Source: Haemophilus sputorum CCUG 13788
Lineage (GTDB): Bacteria > Pseudomonadota > Gammaproteobacteria > Enterobacterales > Pasteurellaceae
DNA: 64,000 nt
Assembly: GCF_000238795.1 (NCBI RefSeq)
Contig: NZ_AFNK01000007.1
Coordinates: forward strand, 1 to 64,000
Reading direction: 5' to 3'
Of the stretch, positions 58,306 to 64,000 are shown one piece after another. The notes below the pieces were generated by a model. It made no database searches and was not told the DNA's origin. It saw nothing but the letters and a program-made list of their open reading frames with translations. The number at the start of each line of letters is the position of its first letter. Position 1 is the first letter of the stretch. The translations under genes and the position numbers were made by a program.

Positions 58306-59505
58306 ATGATGTCTGAAAACCGCCTGCAACATCTTGGCAAAATTTATCATCTGGTTGAACAATTCGAACTCATCTCTCGAACAGATCTCGCGAAGCTTTC
58401 TGGTTTTGCGCCAGCCTCAATTACAAATCTCACTAAGTCGTTAATTGATCAGCAATTTATTCTTGAACGCACTGTTCAAAATCATACGACACGAGGGCGC
58501 CCAGCAGTTGGACTTGCTATCTCACCTTTTTATTGGCAACTTCTTTCCATTATTGTTTCTCCTAACAAGGTAGAAATTTCACTCTGTGAATTAAATGGAA
58601 CCACAATTTATTCACAAAATTATACCGTTTCTGCCGAAGATTATCCTGCCCTAGATGAAAAAATTCTTAGCTTTTTGCAAAATTTTGAGCAAAAACGACC
58701 GCTTGTCGATGCACGTTTATTGGCAGTTTCCGTTAGTGTGATCGGCCGCATCAATGCCAAAAAAACAGACATTGTCCAATTAGGTAATTCAGCCTTGCAA
58801 TGCGCAATTGTTAATGCGCTAAAAGGACAGTTTACTCAACCCATTCTACTCAATGAGCACTTCCAACTTTGGCTCCTTACCGAATCAAAACTCGGTAGAT
58901 TGATTAGCCATCAGAATGTGCTTTTTTTACAACATGGCGACACGCTAAGACTTGGCGTGATGGTTAATGGCAGCTTGTTACATAAAAATGTAGATATGAA
59001 CATCAATCACTTATTAACCCCTTCTTTTGGGCCAATGAGTGATGAAGTCGCAGCCTACATGCAAAAAACGCATCCACAAGCGCAACGATATCAAATCGCA
59101 GATCAACTCACTTTCCCTGCACTTGCATTTTTAATAGACCGCTATTTACCAAATACGCTCACGCAAGTTGAGGAAAAAATTGTATTCTTATGCCAACAGA
59201 TTGAGCAAGTGAATCCAGCCGCATTGGCTATCTTAGAGCATGTCACTAGCCATTTAGCACATCTGTTAATGAACCTGCTCAGCATTTTCTCTAGTGAAAA
59301 AATTATGCTGAATTCCCCGCTACTTCCTGTTAAAGACATGCTATTTGAACAACTTACCCAAAAATTAGCTGATTATGGTATTAGGCTTTCACCATTAAAT
59401 TTAGTAACCAGTTTATTAGAATGGGATAGCCCTTTTATTGCCTGTAGTGCGATTAAACAGGGAATTTATGAAGGAAATTTGATCAAGGACAGGATCTCTC
59501 TTTAA
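58306..59505 (+). CDS. Mlc-like ROK-family regulator lacking the zinc motif
   Basis: 399 residues from the ATG at 58306 (58309 also possible). The N-terminal HTH (SRTDLAKLSGFAPASITNLTKSLIDQQF) and RGRPAVGLAIS match Mlc of E. coli closely. The C-terminal ROK domain is degenerate: no CxCGxxGCxE zinc motif is present. The sugar/inducer region that reads GHTQ in Mlc is replaced by NINHLLTPSFGPMS. In Mlc, zinc loss abolishes repression, so this protein may work differently or be drifting. A TTG at 58282 with GGAG also gives an open start. The adjacent bioD2 gene repeats E. coli mlc-ynfK synteny, and a perfect CRP site lies upstream. Confidence 0.8.
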   Translation: MMSENRLQHLGKIYHLVEQFELISRTDLAKLSGFAPASITNLTKSLIDQQFILERTVQNHTTRGRPAVGLAISPFYWQLLSIIVSPNKVEISLCELNGTTIYSQNYTVSAEDYPALDEKILSFLQNFEQKRPLVDARLLAVSVSVIGRINAKKTDIVQLGNSALQCAIVNALKGQFTQPILLNEHFQLWLLTESKLGRLISHQNVLFLQHGDTLRLGVMVNGSLLHKNVDMNINHLLTPSFGPMSDEVAAYMQKTHPQAQRYQIADQLTFPALAFLIDRYLPNTLTQVEEKIVFLCQQIEQVNPAALAILEHVTSHLAHLLMNLLSIFSSEKIMLNSPLLPVKDMLFEQLTQKLADYGIRLSPLNLVTSLLEWDSPFIACSAIKQGIYEGNLIKDRISL

Positions 59506-59551
59506 AAAATCCGCTAGACTAGCGTAGCTTTGAACAAAAAAAGGACAAATT

Positions 59552-60271
59552 ATGCCTGCGCTATTCATCACAGGCACCGATACCGATGTTGGAAAAACCA
59601 TCGTTTCCCGTGCCTTATTGCAAGTTTTACAACAACAGCAATATAAAATCGTGCCTTATAAACCCATCGCTTGTGGTGGAGATGACGAACTCCCGACCGA
59701 TCCTATTTATAATGATTATGCTAGCGAAGATAACTCTGACGTGCTAATACTACTCAATAGCTGCACACAGCCTGTGTCATATCAAGAAATCAATAGTTAT
59801 ACCTTCAAACATTCAAGCACGCCTGTGTTTGCTGCATTGGATGCGGTTCGTCGCATTCAAGTTGAAAAATTAGATAGTGATCTCGCACGCTTAAAAGAGA
59901 ATTATCAAAATGTTTTGGTTGAAGGCACTTATGGCTGGTTAACACCAATCAAAAAACAGTTTAGTTTTGCTGATTGGGTAGAAAAAAATCAAATGCCGGT
60001 TGTATTAGTAGTTGGAATAAAAGAAGGTTGCGTAAACCATGCTTTGCTTACTGCAGAAGCGATAAAAGCGCGCGGGGTACCATTGCTAGGTTGGGTTGCA
60101 AATCGTATCAATCCTGGTTTACGTCATTATACGAAATTAGTCGAATTACTTGCCAAACAAATTGATGCACCATTGCTTGGACAAATTCCTTATATCGGCC
60201 ACCCAGAAAACAGAGATTTGACACAATATATCGAAAATCCAACACCGTTATTAGACTATTTCAAAGCCTAA
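59552..60271 (+). CDS. bioD: Dethiobiotin synthetase, BioD2/YnfK type
   Basis: 239 residues. ATP-dependent enzyme that closes the ureido ring of dethiobiotin in biotin synthesis. The P-loop GTDTDVGKT (residues 8-16) is followed by KPIACG and VEGTYGWLTP, where the usual VEGAGG reads VEGTYG. It begins 46 bp after the Mlc-like gene in the same direction, as ynfK follows mlc in E. coli. No bioABFC genes are in the window. It is probably a second, accessory BioD copy. Confidence 0.88.
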   Translation: MPALFITGTDTDVGKTIVSRALLQVLQQQQYKIVPYKPIACGGDDELPTDPIYNDYASEDNSDVLILLNSCTQPVSYQEINSYTFKHSSTPVFAALDAVRRIQVEKLDSDLARLKENYQNVLVEGTYGWLTPIKKQFSFADWVEKNQMPVVLVVGIKEGCVNHALLTAEAIKARGVPLLGWVANRINPGLRHYTKLVELLAKQIDAPLLGQIPYIGHPENRDLTQYIENPTPLLDYFKA

Positions 60272-60295
60272 AAAAAAAGCCCCTAATCAGGGGCT
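60270..60295 (-). terminator. Terminator at the end of the nlpC transcript
   Basis: AGCCCCT (60278-60284) pairs with AGGGGCT (60289-60295), and a run of 9 T follows on the minus strand. It leaves a 3' untranslated region of about 160 nt after the nlpC stop. No ORF or other element was found in 60296-60458. Confidence 0.8.
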
Positions 60296-60458
60296 ACTCG
60301 GAAAGCAAATTTATAAATAGGTTGTTAAAACAACACTTATATTTGTTAGGCTTAGAGTACGAAAGTTTCACACAATTTTCAAACTTATTTTTTGATTCCA
60401 AGGAACTTCTTTTCGATTTTGTGATCTGCTTCAAACTTTTAGCCAAACAATATAAAAA

Positions 60459-60989
60459 TTATAACCGGCGTGCTTGCCAGAATGTTTTAGTCCAATATGG
60501 AGAATCCATATCAGAATAAATCACCCCGCCTTTAGTTGAAGCATGTAAAAACTGCCCGTTTTTAACATAGACCCCCACATGCTTACCATTGGGGCCTCTT
60601 CCTGTATTAAAGAAGACTAAATCGCCCGTTCTTAATTCGCTTTTACTAATTTTCGTTCCTTCTTTGGCCTGATCAACAGTCATTCTTGGTAAATCAATGC
60701 CAAATAGGTCACGGAAGGTAATTTGCATAAATCCGGAACAATCTACGCCACTCTTTGAATTTCCACCAATGCGATAACGAGTACCTTGCCATTCTTGCTG
60801 ATGTTCACTTAAATTGGCAATCACCATAATTTGATCATCTAAATTTGAGATCACGCGATTGGTTTTGAAGATACCTGCTTTAGCTTTAATTGGCCCTTTC
60901 ACGTTTTGATTGGTACTTGATGAACAAGCGGTCAAAATTACCGAAAAAGTTGCTAATGCCAATACTTTCAAGGGTGAACGATAATTCAT
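60459..60989 (-). CDS. nlpC: NlpC/P60 family lipoprotein peptidase
   Basis: 176 residues. Outer membrane lipoprotein (lipobox LTAC, Cys22) of the NlpC/P60 cysteine peptidase family, related to E. coli NlpC and MepS, which cut peptidoglycan crosslinks. The catalytic Cys84 is in GVDCSGFMQITF, His137 in GKHVGVYV and a second polar residue at His149 in FLHAST. It follows ihfA after 47 bp, with a hairpin in the spacer. The ihfA-nlpC order resembles E. coli, where nlpC lies near btuD and ihfA. An internal uptake signal is at 60924-60932. Confidence 0.93.
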   Translation of the reverse strand: MNYRSPLKVLALATFSVILTACSSSTNQNVKGPIKAKAGIFKTNRVISNLDDQIMVIANLSEHQQEWQGTRYRIGGNSKSGVDCSGFMQITFRDLFGIDLPRMTVDQAKEGTKISKSELRTGDLVFFNTGRGPNGKHVGVYVKNGQFLHASTKGGVIYSDMDSPYWTKTFWQARRL

Positions 60990-61006
60990 AACATATCCTC
61001 TTAGTC

Positions 61007-61032
61007 ATTCTTCCGTATTGCTACGGAAGAAT
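61007..61032 (-). other. Intercistronic hairpin between ihfA and nlpC
   Basis: ATTCTTCCGTA (61007-61017) pairs perfectly with TACGGAAGAAT (61022-61032), with a 4-nt loop. No T run follows on the minus strand, so it is unlikely to be a full terminator. It may stabilise or process the transcript. Confidence 0.6.
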
Positions 61033-61036
61033 CTAC

Positions 61037-61330
61037 TTAATTTTTTGCTTTAAATGCACTGACCCGTTCTCGCATTTTAGGGCTAGCTTTAAAAGTGACG
61101 ACACGGCGCGCAGAAATCGAAACTTCTTCACCAGTTTTAGGATTCCTCCCAGGGCGTGCTTTTTTCTCACGCAGTTGGAAATTACCAAAACCAGATAATT
61201 TCACCTCTTTACCAGAGGCTAATGCGTTACGGATTTCATTAAAAAATTGTTCGACAAAGTCTTTTGCTTGCGCTTTATCAAAGCCTTTTGCCACTAATGC
61301 TTCCGCTAATTCCACTTTTGTTAATGCCAT
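61037..61330 (-). CDS. ihfA: Integration host factor subunit alpha
   Basis: 97 residues. IHF alpha forms a heterodimer with IHF beta that bends DNA sharply at specific sites. The family N terminus reads [19 protein letters not shown]. The arms carry [20 protein letters not shown], with the Pro that intercalates into DNA. The protein lacks the longer C-terminal tail of HU. It follows pheT after 30 bp, as in E. coli pheST-ihfA. Confidence 0.97.
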   Translation of the reverse strand: MALTKVELAEALVAKGFDKAQAKDFVEQFFNEIRNALASGKEVKLSGFGNFQLREKKARPGRNPKTGEEVSISARRVVTFKASPKMRERVSAFKAKN

Positions 61331-61360
61331 AAAATATCCTTTTTCGGGTCAACCCATTTA

Positions 61361-63748
61361 TTAGTCACGAAGCACTGCATTAAAGCGCTCTGCTAGCGCA
61401 GATAATACTGCTTGCATCACCGCATTAATTTCGTCTTCTTCTAACGTTTTTTCCGCATCTTGAATAGTTAAACTAATAGCTAAACTTTTCTTACCTTCAG
61501 CAAGATTTGCACCTTGATAAACATCGAATAAGTTAACCGCAATAAGTTTTTCACCACCAGCTTGACGGCACACATTTAATACATCGCCTGCAGCAACGTT
61601 GTTATCTACCACAACCGCAATATCACGGTTATTAGCAGGGAATTTAGAAATCTCTTTCGCTGCAGGGATAGGACGTTCTGAAATAGCTTGCGCTAAAATT
61701 TCAAATACAACCGGTTTACCTTTAATTCCTAATTTTTGTACGATGCTTGGATGCACAGTGCCGATAAATCCAATTTCCTGACCATCTAACATAATTGCCG
61801 CAGATTGTCCCGGATGCAATGCAGGGAAACTTTTCGCTACAAATTGTAAATCATGACGTACGGATGTTAATGACAGAATGCGCTCTAAATCCCCTTTTAA
61901 GTCAAAGAAATCAACTGCTTCTGCTTTGCTTTCCCAATAGGTTGAACGTTTATCACCTACAATCGCGGCTGCAAACACAGGCTCTTGGCGCACGCCAGAT
62001 TCAGCATTAGTATCTGGAATAAAGCGTAATCCCGTTTCAAAAATACGAACACGGGGTCGTTGACGGTTTTGGTTATAAACGATAGTTTCCAATAACCCAG
62101 TTAATAATGAAACGCGCATTGCAGACATTTCACTGGAAATCGGGTTAGGTAAAACTAACGCTTCCTGTTCTGGATGTAATAACTGTTGGATTTTCGGATC
62201 TACAAAGCTATAAGTAATGACTTCTTGATAATCACTATCTACCAATGCTGTACGCACACGGCTCGCTTCCAATAATTTTTCAGGCGTTCCTTTCATTTCA
62301 AGGTGTGCTAATGGAGAATTATTTGGAATGCTGTTATAACCGTAAATACGCGCAACTTCTTCAATTAAATCTTCTTCAATTTCAATATCAAAACGCCAAC
62401 TTGGTGCAACTGCTGTCCAAGTGTCATTTTCAAAACGAACATTTAAGCCTAAACGAGTAAGAATATCTGTTACAACATGATCTTCAATGTGATGACCAAT
62501 TACCGCATCTAATTTAGCTCTTCTAAGCGTGACGTTATTACGTTTTGGCAAATGCGCCTCGCTCACTGCCTCAACAATTTCACCCGCTTCACCACCGCAA
62601 ATTTCTAGTAATAATGCAGTTGCACGTTCCATTGCACGACGAGTTAATTCAGGATCTACACCACGTTCAAAACGATGTGAAGCATCTGTATGTAAGCCAT
62701 ATTGACGAGCACGGCCTGTAATCGCTAATGGCGCAAAGAATGCGGCTTCTAATACAACATCTTTGGTTTCTTGGCTAACACCACTTGCTTGGCCACCAAA
62801 GATACCTGCCATCGCTAATGCACCTTTATCATCTGCAATAACTAATGTATTTGGTTGTAATTTAGCTGTTGTACCGTCTAATAATACTAATTCTTCGTCC
62901 GCTTTTGCCATACGAACTTGGATTGCGCCATCAACTTTAGCGGCATCAAAAGCATGCATCGGTTGACCTAACTCAAGCAAGCTCAAGTTAGTAATATCTA
63001 CGATTGGATCAATAGAACGAATACCACAACGACGTAATTTTTCTTGCAACCATAAAGGAGATGCTGCTTTCACGTTTACATTTTTCACTACGCGCGCTAA
63101 ATAGCGCGGGCAAGCTTCTGGTGCTTCTAATTTCACCGCTACTTTATCTGTAATAGTTGCTGCTACAGTTTGAACCTCAGGCGCAACAACTTCTGCACGG
63201 TTAATCACCCCCACTTCGCGAGCAATACCGGCAATGCTTAAACAATCTGCACGGTTTGGGGTTAAACTAATTTCAATTGCAACATCATCTAAATTCAGAT
63301 ATTCACGAAAATCTTTACCAATAGGCGCATCTGCAGGTAATTCAATAATACCACTATGATCTTCTCTGATGCCTAGTTCAGAAAATGAACAAAGCATTCC
63401 TTCTGACGGCTGACCACGTAATTTAGTTTTCTTAATCTTAAAATCGCCCGGTAAAACTGCGCCTTCAGTCGCACAAGCTACTTTTAAACCTTGGCGACAA
63501 TTTGGTGCGCCACATACGATATCTAATAAACGATCTCCGCCTACATTGACTTTTGTCACACGTAATTTGTCTGCATCTGGGTGTTGTGCACATTCCACCA
63601 CTTCACCTACAACCACACCAGTAAATGCACCCGCAACAGGTTCTACGCCATCCACTTCTAGACCTAGCATAGTAATTTGGTCGCATAACTGCTCCGTGGA
63701 AATTGCAGGATTTACCCACTCACGCAGCCAAGATTCATTAAATTTCAT
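61361..63748 (-). CDS. pheT: Phenylalanyl-tRNA synthetase beta subunit
   Basis: 795 residues from the chosen start, equal to E. coli PheT. The tRNA-binding domain (residues near 40-150), B3/B4 editing domain, B5 and the C-terminal ferredoxin-fold anticodon-binding domain are all present. It starts [21 protein letters not shown]. An in-frame start at 63802 would add 18 residues and pass through the uptake signal. The spacer before it (63749-63878) is unusually long for pheS-pheT and carries a palindrome. It is followed by ihfA. Confidence 0.97.
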   Translation of the reverse strand: MKFNESWLREWVNPAISTEQLCDQITMLGLEVDGVEPVAGAFTGVVVGEVVECAQHPDADKLRVTKVNVGGDRLLDIVCGAPNCRQGLKVACATEGAVLPGDFKIKKTKLRGQPSEGMLCSFSELGIREDHSGIIELPADAPIGKDFREYLNLDDVAIEISLTPNRADCLSIAGIAREVGVINRAEVVAPEVQTVAATITDKVAVKLEAPEACPRYLARVVKNVNVKAASPLWLQEKLRRCGIRSIDPIVDITNLSLLELGQPMHAFDAAKVDGAIQVRMAKADEELVLLDGTTAKLQPNTLVIADDKGALAMAGIFGGQASGVSQETKDVVLEAAFFAPLAITGRARQYGLHTDASHRFERGVDPELTRRAMERATALLLEICGGEAGEIVEAVSEAHLPKRNNVTLRRAKLDAVIGHHIEDHVVTDILTRLGLNVRFENDTWTAVAPSWRFDIEIEEDLIEEVARIYGYNSIPNNSPLAHLEMKGTPEKLLEASRVRTALVDSDYQEVITYSFVDPKIQQLLHPEQEALVLPNPISSEMSAMRVSLLTGLLETIVYNQNRQRPRVRIFETGLRFIPDTNAESGVRQEPVFAAAIVGDKRSTYWESKAEAVDFFDLKGDLERILSLTSVRHDLQFVAKSFPALHPGQSAAIMLDGQEIGFIGTVHPSIVQKLGIKGKPVVFEILAQAISERPIPAAKEISKFPANNRDIAVVVDNNVAAGDVLNVCRQAGGEKLIAVNLFDVYQGANLAEGKKSLAISLTIQDAEKTLEEDEINAVMQAVLSALAERFNAVLRD

Positions 63749-63789
63749 TTTATATCCTTTCCAATTTTGTAAAATTCTTGCGGAATTTA

Positions 63790-63798
63790 ACCGCTTGT
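63790..63798 (-). other. DNA uptake signal in the pheS-pheT spacer
   Basis: ACCGCTTGT, minus-strand orientation ACAAGCGGT. One of 20 exact copies located in the window; most others are listed in the finding on the uptake signal. Confidence 0.85.
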
Positions 63799-63819
63799 AC
63801 ACTATTTTGCATCGTTATC

Positions 63820-63865
63820 AAATCTCCCCTAATCCCTCTTTGAAAAAGAGGACTGGGGGAGATTT
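63820..63865. repeat. REP-like palindrome in the pheS-pheT spacer
   Basis: AAATCTCCCC (63820-63829) pairs with GGGGAGATTT (63856-63865), and an inner CCTCTTT (63835-63841) pairs with AAAGAGG (63845-63851), separated by a short internal loop. The two-part stem with G-rich and C-rich arms looks like a mobile palindromic repeat rather than a terminator. No second copy was seen in this window. Confidence 0.6.
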
Positions 63866-63878
63866 TGAGCGAAGCAAA

Positions 63879-64000
<122 letters not shown>

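Noticed and set aside
60322-60519. 65-codon plus-strand ORF after bioD
   Set aside because: No ribosome binding site, no similarity recognised, and it overlaps the 3' end of nlpC on the other strand.

Overview
The window looks like ordinary chromosome from a member of the Pasteurellaceae. The gene set is Haemophilus/Actinobacillus-like: an OmpP2/OmpH-type porin, an FNR/HlyX regulator, an RpiR-type SiaR-like regulator with NanQ, metY-rimP-nusA-infB, pheST-ihfA and lrp-ftsK, in an AT-rich background. Short intergenic spacers and some genes carry the 9-mer ACAAGCGGT (or its complement), often followed by two AT tracts. This is the DNA uptake signal of the Actinobacillus pleuropneumoniae branch (Actinobacillus, Mannheimia, Glaesserella, H. 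ducreyi / H. parahaemolyticus relatives). I located 20 exact copies and noticed none of the H. influenzae-type AAGTGCGGT, so the source is probably an Apl-type species rather than H. influenzae itself. The species cannot be named from this alone.

Layout. 0-9.9 kb: epmB and efp (EF-P and its lysine-modifying enzyme), an orphan acyl-CoA dehydrogenase-like flavoprotein, glnS, a 48-residue lipoprotein, glpX, zapB, tdk, a VirK/YbjX-family gene and sspAB. 10-14 kb: purE-ansA-purK behind a PurR-type box, then an aminotransferase with its own promoter. 14.1-17.7 kb: uvrB with a LexA-like box, followed 9 bp later by a PD-(D/E)XK nuclease gene and then an unrecognised partner gene. This is the clearest accessory unit in the window. 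17.7-25.6 kb: a candidate small RNA, asnS, serC, nanQ-siaR, the porin, priC, galU and csrA. 25.7-37.3 kb: alaS, an alkaline-phosphatase-fold membrane transferase, uspA, fnr, topA, a LysR regulator and argA with tandem ARG boxes.

37.3-50.8 kb: mltB; the rRNA/translation cluster metY-rimP-nusA-infB-rbfA-truB; hisC-aroA; dld under a perfect CRP site; and a ThiU-like MFS transporter behind a TPP riboswitch, with a 31-codon ORF between aptamer and gene. 50.8-64 kb: a lipoprotein, tsaB, aroG, ftsK, lrp, rnd, an Mlc-like ROK regulator lacking the family's zinc-binding cysteines followed by bioD2, nlpC, ihfA, pheT and the 3' end of pheS.

Most genes are core housekeeping genes. The points that deserve attention are the nuclease pair attached to an SOS-type uvrB operon, the sRNA candidate upstream of uvrB, the riboswitch-uORF-transporter arrangement, the degenerate ROK regulator, and several intercistronic hairpins and palindromes. 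All calls come from reading the sequence; no database search was run.
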